Source: Sphingobium lactosutens DS20
Lineage (GTDB): Bacteria; Pseudomonadota; Alphaproteobacteria; Sphingomonadales; Sphingomonadaceae
DNA length: 64,000 nt
Assembly: GCF_000445105.1 (NCBI RefSeq)
Contig: NZ_ATDP01000071.1
Coordinates: 62,001-126,000, forward strand
Direction of reading: 5' to 3'
In this document: piece by piece, positions 41,351 through 50,552 of the stretch
Numbering within the stretch: the stretch's first letter is position 1
Layout: each line of letters starts with the position of its first letter
Position numbers and translations under genes: made by a program
Notes under the pieces: generated by a model
Seen by the model: only the letters and a program-made list of their open reading frames with translations
The model's database searches: none
Told to the model about the DNA's origin: nothing

Positions 41351-43150
41351 TCAGGCTTTTCGCGTTTTTTCAGCCGCGATCCAGGCGTCCATCTGGCTTT
41401 CCAGCACGGTCAGCGGCACTGCCCCCTGCGCCAGCACCGCGTCATGGAAACGGCGCAGGTCAAATTTCGGCCCCAGGGCTTTTTCGGCTCTGGTGCGCAA
41501 TTCCCGTATCTTGATTTCACCCAGCTTGTAGCCGAGCGCCTGGCCCGGCCAGCTGATATAGCGGTTCACTTCCGCATCAATATTGGCGTCGGACAGGGCA
41601 CTGTTCGTCTTCATGAACGCGACGGCTCGCGCCTTGTCCCAGCCCTTCGCATGGATGCCGGTATCGACCACAAGCCGGCAGGCGCGCCACATTTCATAGG
41701 ACAAGCGGCCCATCATCTTCTCGGGCGTGTCATACAGGCCCATTTCTTCGCCCAGATATTCGGTATAGAGCGCCCAGCCCTCGACATAGGCGGTGAACCC
41801 GGCGAGATATTTGCGGAATGGCGGTAGCGGCAATTCCTGTTGCAACGCAATCTGGTTGTGATGACCCGGCACCGCCTCATGCGCGGTCAAGGCCGGAACT
41901 TCCCAGAAGGGGCGCTGATTCAGCTTGGACGTGTTGACCCAATAGGTGCCCGAAATGCCGGCTTCCGGCGCGCCCGGCCCATAATAGGCCGTCGTGGTGC
42001 CTTCGGCTTCTGCCGCCGGGATGGGCTTGAGGCCATAGGGCAGACGGGGCAGCGTGCCGAAATAGCGCGGCAACAGACCGTCGATCGTCTTGGCCTGCCG
42101 CGCTGCGACGCGCAACAATTCCTCCGGCGTCTTGGCATAATAGGATGGGTCGGTGCGCAAATGGGCAATATAGGCGGCGCGACTGGGGTAGCCCGCCTGG
42201 GTCGCAATATCGTCCATACGCTTGCCGATCCGGGCGACCTCGTCCAGACCGATCTGGTGGATCTGGTCGGGCGTAAGGTCTGTGGTGCTGTGCGCCTTCA
42301 CCCGGCTGGCATACCAGGCGGCGCCGCCCGGCAGCGATGAGGCGCTGTCGCTCTTGCGGCAATGGGGCAGATAGTCCGCGACGAACAGGTCATGCCATTT
42401 GCGATATTCAGGCGTCAGGACGTCGCGGATCAGCGTCACCGCGCGCGCCTGCATCGCTGCCCAGTCCGCGTCGCTGATGTCGCGCGGCTTGGTGCGCGTG
42501 AACGGTTCGTAGAAACGCGTCTCCTGCGGAGGCCCTTCCACGATCCCGCTGATCGTGCCGGCGTAGTTTTGCAGGACGGAACAGGGCTGAACATAACCGC
42601 CCGCAATCGCCTGCCGCGTGATGGCCAGCGCATCGCCATTTTGTTTGGGGTAAAGCGCAAGGCGCTCCAGATAGCTTTCATAGTCGGCGCGATTGTAGAA
42701 TGGCAGTCCGTCGGCCATGCCCGAAAAGCCCTGATGCCAGCCATAATAGGTGGTGAACAGCATCTGCCGTTCCGCCTGATGGCTGTTGCTGGCGATATCA
42801 TCGCGCAGCATCCAGAGCAGGACATTGCGATTGACCCGGTCCGCCGCGCTCAATTCTGCCTCGGGCACGGCTTCCAGTCGGCGGACGAATTGCTGTTGGG
42901 CCTTGATCTGCTCGTCTCGCGCGGCGAGCGACATGTCGTAGATGCGGTCGTCATAGTCGCGCACACCGCGCGCGGTTGCCTCGACGGGGTGGACGGACAG
43001 ATACCAGGTCCAGTGATCATCCAGGATGCGGGCGAGTTGCGCTTCTGCCGTCGCCGCCTGGCTAGATGCGCCGGCATCCTGCGCCTGTGCGGCGGCAGGG
43101 ATCATGGCGAGATAAAGCGGAATAAGGGCGGTGCAGGGTATCTTACGCAT
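41351..43150 (-). CDS. DUF885 family secreted hydrolase
   Basis: Protein of 599 residues with a signal peptide (MRKIPCTALIPLYLAMIPAAAQA). The zincin-like motif is ALTAHEAVPGHHNQIALQ (HExxxxHH form typical of DUF885), with ESYLERLALYPKQN, RYFGTLPRLPYGLKPIP and EGWALYTEYLGEEMGLYD. Family members are predicted peptidases acting on small peptides. It may join the M28 peptidase and peptide transporter in peptide use. Confidence 0.9.
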   Translation of the reverse strand: MRKIPCTALIPLYLAMIPAAAQAQDAGASSQAATAEAQLARILDDHWTWYLSVHPVEATARGVRDYDDRIYDMSLAARDEQIKAQQQFVRRLEAVPEAELSAADRVNRNVLLWMLRDDIASNSHQAERQMLFTTYYGWHQGFSGMADGLPFYNRADYESYLERLALYPKQNGDALAITRQAIAGGYVQPCSVLQNYAGTISGIVEGPPQETRFYEPFTRTKPRDISDADWAAMQARAVTLIRDVLTPEYRKWHDLFVADYLPHCRKSDSASSLPGGAAWYASRVKAHSTTDLTPDQIHQIGLDEVARIGKRMDDIATQAGYPSRAAYIAHLRTDPSYYAKTPEELLRVAARQAKTIDGLLPRYFGTLPRLPYGLKPIPAAEAEGTTTAYYGPGAPEAGISGTYWVNTSKLNQRPFWEVPALTAHEAVPGHHNQIALQQELPLPPFRKYLAGFTAYVEGWALYTEYLGEEMGLYDTPEKMMGRLSYEMWRACRLVVDTGIHAKGWDKARAVAFMKTNSALSDANIDAEVNRYISWPGQALGYKLGEIKIRELRTRAEKALGPKFDLRRFHDAVLAQGAVPLTVLESQMDAWIAAEKTRKA

Positions 43151-43233
43151 AGCGGCGATGGTTCGCGCGCGCAGGGGCTCTTGGCAAGCCCGATTGTGAA
43201 ATCGTCTCGCCAGAAGTGCGTTGATCGGGGGAA

Positions 43234-43437
43234 TCAGGCGGGCGCGACGCCTTCGGCTTCGACCACGTCTTCGCCCACATGGATACCGCGTACGCGGACC
43301 TGCTTTTCCACCAGGTCGACCGGGACTCGCAGCAGGACCAGCCTGTAGCTGCCACCATCGTCGCGCCGAAGCAGGAAGCCGGCCGCGTCGCGCACCAGCC
43401 TCCCAGTTTCATCGACAGTGGCGCCCACCATGGTCAT
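43234..43437 (-). CDS. DUF5818-like small protein
   Basis: 67 residues: TVDETGRLVRDAAGFLLRRDDGGSYRLVLLRVPVDLVEKQVRVRG, a predicted OB-like beta structure seen in sphingomonad DUF5818 proteins, as far as I recall. It starts 5 bp after the DUF1328 stop on the same strand, so it is probably expressed from the EcfG-like promoter upstream of that gene. Confidence 0.65.
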   Translation of the reverse strand: MTMVGATVDETGRLVRDAAGFLLRRDDGGSYRLVLLRVPVDLVEKQVRVRGIHVGEDVVEAEGVAPA

Positions 43438-43442
43438 GATGG

Positions 43443-43628
43443 TCAGTCAATAGCGTCCTTGACGCCCTTGCCCGCCAGAATGCCGAGAACGAGAAAGACG
43501 ACAAACACGGCAAGCGCGATGAAGAACAGGATTTTGGCGATGCCGACAAAGGTGCCGGCGGCGCCGCCGAAGCCGAGCAGCGCCAGCACGGCGGCGATGA
43601 CCAGCGAGATGATCGCGAGCTTGATCAT
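43443..43628 (-). CDS. DUF1328 small membrane protein
   Basis: 61 residues with two hydrophobic helices (IKLAIISLVIAAVLALLGFGG and IAKILFFIALAVFVVFLVLG) and a short charged tail. This is the DUF1328 (YtjA-like) family, often stress-induced in proteobacteria. First gene of a two-gene operon with an EcfG-like promoter in front. Confidence 0.92.
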   Translation of the reverse strand: MIKLAIISLVIAAVLALLGFGGAAGTFVGIAKILFFIALAVFVVFLVLGILAGKGVKDAID

Positions 43629-43667
43629 GATCAGGATCCTTGAAATGCGAGAGAAAGATATGTCTCA

Positions 43668-43692
43668 AACCCATGACCGGCTGGCTTGTTCC
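43668..43692 (-). promoter_or_regulatory. EcfG-like promoter of the DUF1328 gene
   Basis: On the minus strand GGAAC (43692-43688), 16 bp, then GGTT (43671-43668), one mismatch from GGAAC-N16/17-CGTT. It lies about 40 bp before the DUF1328 start. Confidence 0.55.
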
Positions 43693-43756
43693 ACATGCGT
43701 AGCGGACCATCTGTCATCGCTAACGAGACATTAAGGTTGAATATCAGATAGTTGAT

Positions 43757-43782
43757 TGAACCGTGAGCGACGTAGGACCGTT
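43757..43782 (+). promoter_or_regulatory. EcfG-like promoter of the DUF2383 gene
   Basis: TGAAC (43757-43761), 17 bp, then a perfect CGTT (43779-43782). One mismatch in the -35. It is 43 bp before the DUF2383 start and back to back with the DUF1328 promoter. Confidence 0.55.
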
Positions 43783-43824
43783 GGGACGGCAGATTGCCCG
43801 ACGGGCCTCAGAATGGAGACGGTG

Positions 43825-44268
43825 ATGCACAATCATACCATCAGCAAGCTGGACGACCTTATCACCACGCTGATCGACAGCGTGAAGGGATATACGCATA
43901 GTGCGGAGAAGGCCAAGTCCGCGCCGTTTGAAACCTTGTTCCGCGATCTCGCGACCGAACGGCAAGCGGCGGTCGCGATGCTGCAGGAACGCAGCCGGCA
44001 GCTTGGCGGCAAGCCCAATGAATTTGGCTCTGCGGCCGGAACGGTTCACCGGTGGATTGAGGATATCCATGTCGCGCTGGGCGGCGGCGACAAGGCGATC
44101 ATCCAGGCGATCGACCGGGGCGAGGATTATCTGAATGAAGAATTCGAGCGCGTGTTGAAGGACGATGCGATCGACGCGGAAACGCAGTCCATCGTCCGCC
44201 GCGCACATGAATCCGTTCGCCACGGGCTGACCCTGGTCGATCAGTTGAAGCAGCAGGTTGCCGCCTGA
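43825..44268 (+). CDS. PA2169-like DUF2383 four-helix-bundle protein
   Basis: 147 residues, helical, ferritin-like: TISKLDDLITTLIDSVKGYTHSAEK..., FRDLATERQAAVAMLQERSRQLGG, TVHRWIEDIHVALGGGDKAIIQAIDRGEDYLNEEFE. This is the DUF2383 (PA2169) family, commonly stress regulated. GGAG six bases before the ATG at 43825 favours it over the ATG at 43813. Divergent from DUF1328. Confidence 0.88.
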   Translation: MHNHTISKLDDLITTLIDSVKGYTHSAEKAKSAPFETLFRDLATERQAAVAMLQERSRQLGGKPNEFGSAAGTVHRWIEDIHVALGGGDKAIIQAIDRGEDYLNEEFERVLKDDAIDAETQSIVRRAHESVRHGLTLVDQLKQQVAA

Positions 44269-44271
44269 CCC

Positions 44272-45285
44272 TTATACCCAGCCTTCCAGCACCTGATTGG
44301 GTGGCCGGTGGCCGTCCACCCAGGTGCGGATATTGGCGATGACGCGGGCGCCGGTGGCATGGCGCCCCTCTATCGTGGCCGACCCCATATGCGGCAGCAG
44401 CACGACATTGGAGAGGGCGAGCAGACGTGGATCGACCGCCGGCTCATGGGCATAGACGTCCAGCCCCGCGCCCGCGATGCGGCTTTCCTCGAGCGCGTCG
44501 ATCAACGCGCCCTCGTCCATGATTTCCGCGCGGGATGTGTTGATGACATAGGCGTGGGACCGCAGGAGGCCGATCCGGCGCGCGTCCACCAGCCCGCGGC
44601 TGTCGGCATTGAGCGGGCAGTGGATCGACAGGATATCGCTGTCCGTCAGCAAGGCATCGAGATCGCCCTGCCAGCGCGCCTCAAGCTCCTGCTCGACCTC
44701 GAAGGGCAGGCGATGGCGATTGTGATAAGCGATGGACAGGCCAAAGGCGCGCGCCCGGCGCGCCACGGCGCGACCGATACGTCCCATGCCGATGATGCCG
44801 AGCGTCTTGCCGCCGATCCGGTGGCCCAGCATGCCTGACGGGCTCCACCCCTGCCACGCGCCGGAGCGCACCAGCTTTTCGCCCTCGGCCAGTCGGCGTG
44901 GCACCGACAGGATCAGCGCCATCGTCATATCGGCCGTGTCCTCGGTCAACACGCCGGGCGTATTGGTGACGATGATCCCCTTCTTCCGCGCGGCGACAAG
45001 ATCGATATGGTCGACGCCGCTGCCAAAGCTGGCGATGAGGCGCAGCCTGTCCGGCGCGCCGTCGATCAGGTCCGCGTCGATCTGATCGGTGATGGTGGGC
45101 ACCAGCACGTCGCAATCGGCCATGGCGCGCGCCATGGCTATCCGGTCCATCGCCGCGTCGGCGACATTGAAACTGGCGTCGAACAATTGCGCCATGCGCG
45201 CTTCCACATCGGGCGGCAGGCGGCGCGTGACGATGACGCGCGGCTTGGCGGGACGCGGCGGAGTCTTGCGCGGTTCTTGGGCCAT
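44272..45285 (-). CDS. D-2-hydroxyacid dehydrogenase (glyoxylate reductase-like)
   Basis: NAD(P)-dependent oxidoreductase of 337 residues. LRLIASFGSGVDHIDL, Rossmann motif LGIIGMGRIGRAVARRARAFG, VINTSRAEIMDEGALIDALE (catalytic Arg segment), AGAGLDVYAHEP (Glu region) and VVLLPHMGSAT (catalytic His). Reduces glyoxylate or hydroxypyruvate-like acids; specificity unknown. The start MAQEPRKTP is preferred over the upstream frame extension. Confidence 0.92.
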   Translation of the reverse strand: MAQEPRKTPPRPAKPRVIVTRRLPPDVEARMAQLFDASFNVADAAMDRIAMARAMADCDVLVPTITDQIDADLIDGAPDRLRLIASFGSGVDHIDLVAARKKGIIVTNTPGVLTEDTADMTMALILSVPRRLAEGEKLVRSGAWQGWSPSGMLGHRIGGKTLGIIGMGRIGRAVARRARAFGLSIAYHNRHRLPFEVEQELEARWQGDLDALLTDSDILSIHCPLNADSRGLVDARRIGLLRSHAYVINTSRAEIMDEGALIDALEESRIAGAGLDVYAHEPAVDPRLLALSNVVLLPHMGSATIEGRHATGARVIANIRTWVDGHRPPNQVLEGWV

Positions 45286-45387
45286 GACGGTGGCGCTATT
45301 GCGCGGCAGGGTGCGGGTCAAGCGGATAAGGCCTGTCAAGGCGAGGAAAGACTGTCGCGCCGACGATCAACGGGTTATGGATCGGCC

Positions 45388-45879
45388 ATGGGTAACAGGA
45401 TTTCGACTATTCACATCGCCTTGGCCGTGGCCGGCGCGACCATGCTGGGCCTTGCAGCTGCGCCCGCAAATGCCGCGCCCGGCAAGAAGACCCCCTATTG
45501 GGCGTCGCTGTCGCATGACGAAGCGCGCATGCGCGTTGGCCCCAGCCTGGATTACCCGTCCAACTGGGTCTATCGCCGCCGCGACCTGCCGGTGAAAGTG
45601 GTGCAAGTCCTCGGCCTGTGGCGCAAGGTGCAGGACCCCGATGGCGCGCAGGGGTGGATGCATGTCCGCCTGCTCAGCGATACGCCGACCGCCATCGTCC
45701 GATCGGCCATCGCGCCGCTGCATGGATCGCCCAGTGACGGATCGGCAACGCTGTTTCGCGCCGAACGGGGAGTCGTGGGGCGGATTTCCGACTGTTCGGG
45801 CGGCTGGTGCGCGTTCGACGTCAAAGGCCGGCGCGGCTATGTGAAGGCCAGCGATATCTGGGGCAATATCGACGGCTGA
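45388..45879 (+). CDS. Secreted SH3-like domain protein
   Basis: 163 residues with a signal peptide (GNRISTIHIALAVAGATML...ANA) and a bacterial SH3 fold: SHDEARMRVGPSLDYPSNWVYRRRDLPVKVVQVLGLWRKVQDPDGAQGWMH, a second SH3-like unit at the C-terminus (DCSGGWCAFDVKGRRGYVKASDIWG). Such proteins act at the cell wall. A GGCGGAGC-ATAG-GCTCCGCC hairpin (45895-45914) lies just beyond its stop. Confidence 0.88.
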   Translation: MGNRISTIHIALAVAGATMLGLAAAPANAAPGKKTPYWASLSHDEARMRVGPSLDYPSNWVYRRRDLPVKVVQVLGLWRKVQDPDGAQGWMHVRLLSDTPTAIVRSAIAPLHGSPSDGSATLFRAERGVVGRISDCSGGWCAFDVKGRRGYVKASDIWGNIDG

Positions 45880-45894
45880 GCGCTGGCATAGTGA

Positions 45895-45914
45895 GGCGGA
45901 GCATAGGCTCCGCC
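45895..45914. repeat. Hairpin between convergent genes
   Basis: GGCGGAGC, loop ATAG, GCTCCGCC: a perfect 8-bp stem between the SH3 gene and the convergent amidohydrolase gene. No T-run on either side, so termination is possible but not assured. Confidence 0.45.
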
Positions 45915-45921
45915 CCGGTTC

Positions 45922-47253
45922 TCACCATTCATAGGCCTTGGGAAGGCTGCCCTCGTCCGGCGTTGCATAACGATCACGCAAACGCGTCTGGCGATCCGTC
46001 ATCGGTTGGGCCACGCCGTCGATCCAGACGGCCACCGGCGCGGACGTCATTTCCAGCGGATCACCATCCCATATCACCACGTCGCCGGCTTTTCCCGATT
46101 GCAGCGAGCCGAGCCGGTCCCCCAGCCCCATCGCCTCGGCCGGTGCCAGCGTGATGGTGCGCAGCGCCTGCCCCCAGCTCAAGCCGGTCGCGCCCGGCAC
46201 CTTCGTCAGCGCCACCATATTGCCCGCCTGCTGGTTGGCGACACGCAACTGGAGCGCGTCGTCTCCCGTCAGCATGCCCATCGAGACGGAAACGCCCGCC
46301 TGCACCATCCGCCCGACATTGCTCTGCGTCGCGGCGAGCTTTTCGAAGGCGGACGGCAAATCCTCCAGCCCCGCGGTAATGACGGGCACCTTGGCCGCCG
46401 CGATTTGCGGCGCGACCATCCAGCCTTCGGTAGCCCCAGCCAGGATCAGCCGCAGCGCCGGAAAATCCTGCCGCAGGGCAAGCGCGGCCAGAATATCGCG
46501 CGCGCTTTCGGCATGGACCATCAGCGGCATCGCCCCGGTGACGACCGGCACCAGCGCCTCGGCGTCGACGCGGTTCAGCAGCGAATCCTTGGAATTGCCG
46601 TCAAAGGCAGCCGGCGCCCTGGCATAGTCCTGCGCCTGCCGCAGCATCATCTTGAACGTCAGGATCATCGCGGCGCGGCTACCGCCCGCCTCGGCCGCGC
46701 CGGCCTCCCCCATTTCGACATATTCGAAGGCGCGCGCCTTGGTGATTGGGCTCATGTCCGCGCCCAGATCGATGACCGCGCCCTGCCCGGCGAATATGCC
46801 GCTGGAGGCCGCGGGAGCGACCACTGCCCGGGTCACGCCGCCATTGCGGCTGATCGCGACCGGGTTGGCGAGCGGATTGATGGCGGGGGCAACGTCGATC
46901 GCGGCCGAAAAGGGAGAGTTGGCGCTGATATCATTGGTTTCGCGCACCGCCGGCACTTCGGCCAGCCCCACGCGCGAAAAGCCCGACACCAGGCCGGGCG
47001 TCACCCATTTGCCCGATCCGTCGACGATCTTCGCACCGGCGGGCACGGCGATGCCCGCGCCGGCGGCCACGATCTTGCCAGCGTCGATCACGACCGTGCC
47101 ATTCTGTATCGGTTCCGACCCGTCGCCGATCGCCAGCGTCGCGCCGGTAATGGCGATCGGCTGGGCCAGCGCGGGGACAGCCGCGATCAGGGCCAGCAGC
47201 GCCGCTGCCCCCATCCGGCATGCGCGGGCGCGAACGGAACATATCTTTGTCAT
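45922..47253 (-). CDS. Amidohydrolase-like protein lacking the HxH metal site
   Basis: Secreted 443-residue protein with signal peptide ending VPALAQ. The N- and C-terminal beta-sandwich parts of amidohydrolases are clear (ITGATLAIGDGSEPIQNGTVVIDAGKI, LQSGKAGDVVIWDGDPLEMTSAPVAVWIDG). Where active enzymes have VTPGLIDxHxH it reads VTPGLVSGFSRVGLAEV, with no metal-binding His pair, so it is probably not a normal hydrolase. Overlaps the upstream amidohydrolase by 4 bp (ATGA): strictly coupled. Confidence 0.88.
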   Translation of the reverse strand: MTKICSVRARACRMGAAALLALIAAVPALAQPIAITGATLAIGDGSEPIQNGTVVIDAGKIVAAGAGIAVPAGAKIVDGSGKWVTPGLVSGFSRVGLAEVPAVRETNDISANSPFSAAIDVAPAINPLANPVAISRNGGVTRAVVAPAASSGIFAGQGAVIDLGADMSPITKARAFEYVEMGEAGAAEAGGSRAAMILTFKMMLRQAQDYARAPAAFDGNSKDSLLNRVDAEALVPVVTGAMPLMVHAESARDILAALALRQDFPALRLILAGATEGWMVAPQIAAAKVPVITAGLEDLPSAFEKLAATQSNVGRMVQAGVSVSMGMLTGDDALQLRVANQQAGNMVALTKVPGATGLSWGQALRTITLAPAEAMGLGDRLGSLQSGKAGDVVIWDGDPLEMTSAPVAVWIDGVAQPMTDRQTRLRDRYATPDEGSLPKAYEW

Positions 47254-48656
47254 TTCACGTCTCCCGCGCCGATCTGGCCCAGTTCGAAATCGCTCACCGG
47301 TCGGCGCTTGGGGTCGAATGCGTCATAGAGCAGCGCGCCGTCGATCCACACCTTTTCCGGGCGGGTATAGGTGCTGAACGGATTGCCGTTCCACAGCACG
47401 ACGTCAGCCATCTTGCCGACCTTCAGGCTGCCGGTGCGATCGGCAACGCCCATCGCCCGCGCCGGATTGATGGCGAGCCAGGTCCAGGCGACCTCGTCGC
47501 TGATGTCAATGCCCATGCGCCGCCCCGCGCCCAGCGCCTTGGCCGCTTCCTGGTTGAGCCGCTGGATACCGTCCTGATCGTCGCTATGAACGATGGCGCA
47601 GGCTCCGGCCTTGTGGACCAGCGGGATATTCTCCTTGATCCCGTCATAGGCCTCCATCTTGAAGCCATACCAGTCGCCCCACAGGGCCGAGCAAATGCCA
47701 TTGTCGCGCAACAGGTCCGCGATCTTGTAGCTTTCGACGGCATGGTGGAAGGTCGACACCTTGTAGCCGAATTCCTTGCTCATATCGATGACGTTGGCCA
47801 TTTCGTCGGCGCGATAGCAATGGTTGTGGACCATGATCTTGCCCTCAAGTACGTCGGCAAGCGTCTCCATGCCCAGGTCGCGCGTCTGATCCTTCCCGGC
47901 GGCGCGCTTCTGCTGATATTCGCGCGCCTTGATCCACGTCTGGCGATTGACCGCCATATTGCCCATGCGGGTGCTGGGTTCGCGGCCCTTGCTGCCATAG
48001 ACGCGCTTGGGATTTTCGCCGCACGCCATTTTGAGGCCCTGCGGCGCGCCGGGGAATTTCATCCCCTGCATCGTGCGCGCCGGTACATTCTTGAGCGTTA
48101 CGCTGCGCCCGCCAAACAGGTTTGCCGATCCGGGCAGAATCTGGAGCGTGGTCACGCCGCCGTTGGCGAGCGCGCGGGAAAAGCCGGGGTCCTGCGGCCA
48201 AACGCTATGTTCGGCCCATACATGCGGGGTGACCGGCGACGTCGCCTCATTGCCGTCGGACAAGGCATCAACGCCGGGCGAGGGATAGTCGCCCAGATGG
48301 CTGTGAATATCGATGACGCCGGGCGTCACATATTTGCCCTGCGCGTCGATCACGACCACATCGGCGGGAATCGGCGTGTCCGCCCCGCCGATCGCAGTGA
48401 CCTTGCCGTCGGACAGGAAGACGATGCCATTGTCGATGCGTCCGCCCTCCCCGTCAAAGATGGTCGCGCCGCGCAGCACCGTCGGTCGGCCGCCATAGGG
48501 ACGATAGGTCGAAGGATAGGGATTTTCGGGCTCCGCCGACGCCCCTTGCGAGGCGGGTCGCTCCTCCTTGCCCTTGCGCGCGGCCAGCGGCGTGGTGCCG
48601 CTCGCCAGCAGGACGGCCGCGACCGTCAGTGAAACACCCCTGTTACTGAACGCCAT
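47250..48656 (-). CDS. Amidohydrolase family protein (imidazolonepropionase-like)
   Basis: Secreted metal-dependent hydrolase of 468 residues. Signal peptide MAFSNRGVSLTVAAVLLASGTTPLAA. Metal site: VTPGVIDIHSHLGDYPS (HxH), HNHCYRADEMANVIDMS, TFHHAVESYKIADLL, IVHSDDQDGIQRL (Asp). Likely cleaves dipeptides or related amides. Second gene of the transporter operon; the start overlaps the transporter end by 14 bp. Confidence 0.9.
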   Translation of the reverse strand: MAFSNRGVSLTVAAVLLASGTTPLAARKGKEERPASQGASAEPENPYPSTYRPYGGRPTVLRGATIFDGEGGRIDNGIVFLSDGKVTAIGGADTPIPADVVVIDAQGKYVTPGVIDIHSHLGDYPSPGVDALSDGNEATSPVTPHVWAEHSVWPQDPGFSRALANGGVTTLQILPGSANLFGGRSVTLKNVPARTMQGMKFPGAPQGLKMACGENPKRVYGSKGREPSTRMGNMAVNRQTWIKAREYQQKRAAGKDQTRDLGMETLADVLEGKIMVHNHCYRADEMANVIDMSKEFGYKVSTFHHAVESYKIADLLRDNGICSALWGDWYGFKMEAYDGIKENIPLVHKAGACAIVHSDDQDGIQRLNQEAAKALGAGRRMGIDISDEVAWTWLAINPARAMGVADRTGSLKVGKMADVVLWNGNPFSTYTRPEKVWIDGALLYDAFDPKRRPVSDFELGQIGAGDVK

Positions 48657-50433
48657 GCATCCACCTCTTGATCGGAAATGCGAGGATGAAAAGGAGGACG
48701 CCAAGACCAATCGACGCAAGGCCGATCGTGCGGAACACGTCCACATAGGTTTGCAGGCTGACGGCCAGGTTCGTCACCTGCCCGCCCACCGTTTCGACGC
48801 TGGCGACCTGCGCGATCATGCCGCCGACATATTGGGCGACCGAAATCGACATGAACCACACGCCCATCATCAGACCGACGATCCGCACGATCGACAATTT
48901 GGTGATCATCGACAGGCCGACCGGCGAAATGCACAGCTCCGCCATGGAGTGGATCAGGTAAAGCAAGGCCAGCCACCAGATCGACACCTTGAAATCCGCG
49001 CCGGCAAAGGCGCTGCCCCAGACGAGGACTAGGAAGCCGAGGCCTACGCCCACCAGCGCGATGGCGAACTTGACCGGGATGGACGGCTCAAGCCCCCGCC
49101 GGCCCAGCGCGTTCCAGCCGATGCTGAACAGCGGCGCCAGCGTCACGATGAAGAAGGCATTGAAGAACTGCGTCTGGCCAGCCGACAGGCTGAACAGGCC
49201 GAAGACCGACAGGTCGGTATTGCGATCGGCAAACAGCGTCAGCGACGATCCGGCCTGCTCGAACAGGGTCCAGAATACGACGTTGAAGACGATCATCACC
49301 ATCGCCGCCAGCATCATCTGAAATTCGACCTTGCTGCCCGCGCGCCAGGACCAGATGAGAATGGCGGGCACGGCGATCAGGAAGGTGATGAACAGCAATT
49401 TGCCCAGGATCGGCAGCGCCATCAGATAACCGATGATGCCAGCGCCCGCCTGTGCCTGCGCAGCGTCCATCACATTGACGAACAGGAACCACATCAGGGG
49501 AATGGCCGCAATGGACAGCGCGTAGATCAGCAGGTCCTTGCGCGGATTGGCCCCTTCGGGCCGTTCGCCATAGCCGCCGAGTTTTCCGCCATCGAACTGG
49601 ATCAGCGCCCAGGAACAGAGCATGCCGATCGCCGCGAGCAGGAAGCCCGCCCACCAGCCGACCGACGTCGCGAGCCAGGGGCAGAGTATCTGCGAAAACA
49701 GGCTGCCCAGATTGATGCCCATGTAGAAGATGGTGAAGCCGGCATCGCGGCGACGGTCGCCGACCGCATAAAGTTCGCCCACGATGGTCGAGATATTGGG
49801 TTTGAAGAAGCCATTGCCGACGACGATGGCCGACAGGGCGATCAACATCAGCATGGTGAAGAAGGGGCTGCGTTCGCCGCCCGCGACAAAGCCGCCCTTT
49901 TCGACTTTGCGCTCGACAGCGCCCGCGTCGTTCACCAGATCGACCGAGCCATCCTCATGCCCGCGAATGGCAAGGCGCGCGTCACCGTCGATCAGATATT
50001 GCTGGCGTGCGTCGCCTCGTTTGGCGACCTGCACCTCATAGCGCTGGCCATCGACAAGGGCATAGGGCTTGGCCGCCTCCCCGCCGAAACACAGCGTGAA
50101 ATAGCCGATCGCCATGATGATCGCGCCGAACTTCACCGACCGTTTTGACCCCAGATACCGGTCGGCGATGAAGCCGCCGATGAAGGGGGTCAGATAGACC
50201 AACGACATGTAAGCGCCATAGGTTCCACCGGCGCTGGTGTCGGAAAACAGGAAATGGTCCGTCAGATAGAGGACCAGCAAGGCCCGCATGCCGTAGAAAC
50301 CGAATCGCTCCCACATTTCGGTGGTAAACAATCTGGCAAGCTGGCGCGGATGGCCGAACCAGGATGCGTCGGCGTCGGCAATATGTTCGGCCGCCTGTGC
50401 CGCCCGGTTCGGGTCGGCGGGTGAAATGGCCAT
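48643..50433 (-). CDS. POT/PTR family proton-dependent peptide transporter
   Basis: Major-facilitator peptide importer of about 596 residues with about 14 helices. TTEMWERFGFYGMRALLVLYL is the family N-terminal signature (ExxERFxxYG), followed by PFIGGFIADRYLGSKRSVKFG and FYMGINLGSLFSQILCPWLA. An insert of about 70 residues follows helix 4 (about 120-190). GGGGAG stands 10 bp before MAISPADP. Operon with two amidohydrolases, suggesting peptide uptake and use. Confidence 0.92.
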   Translation of the reverse strand: MAISPADPNRAAQAAEHIADADASWFGHPRQLARLFTTEMWERFGFYGMRALLVLYLTDHFLFSDTSAGGTYGAYMSLVYLTPFIGGFIADRYLGSKRSVKFGAIIMAIGYFTLCFGGEAAKPYALVDGQRYEVQVAKRGDARQQYLIDGDARLAIRGHEDGSVDLVNDAGAVERKVEKGGFVAGGERSPFFTMLMLIALSAIVVGNGFFKPNISTIVGELYAVGDRRRDAGFTIFYMGINLGSLFSQILCPWLATSVGWWAGFLLAAIGMLCSWALIQFDGGKLGGYGERPEGANPRKDLLIYALSIAAIPLMWFLFVNVMDAAQAQAGAGIIGYLMALPILGKLLFITFLIAVPAILIWSWRAGSKVEFQMMLAAMVMIVFNVVFWTLFEQAGSSLTLFADRNTDLSVFGLFSLSAGQTQFFNAFFIVTLAPLFSIGWNALGRRGLEPSIPVKFAIALVGVGLGFLVLVWGSAFAGADFKVSIWWLALLYLIHSMAELCISPVGLSMITKLSIVRIVGLMMGVWFMSISVAQYVGGMIAQVASVETVGGQVTNLAVSLQTYVDVFRTIGLASIGLGVLLFILAFPIKRWMHGVQ

Positions 50434-50552
50434 GGCGCGGTGCTCCCCGATCTTATAGGGGGAGGCCCGCCTCCCCGAATTCAATCGCGCGAGACTAGCA
50501 GCAGAATTGCGTGAGTGAAGAACAATATTACAATCGCATGAAGGATGGCCCG

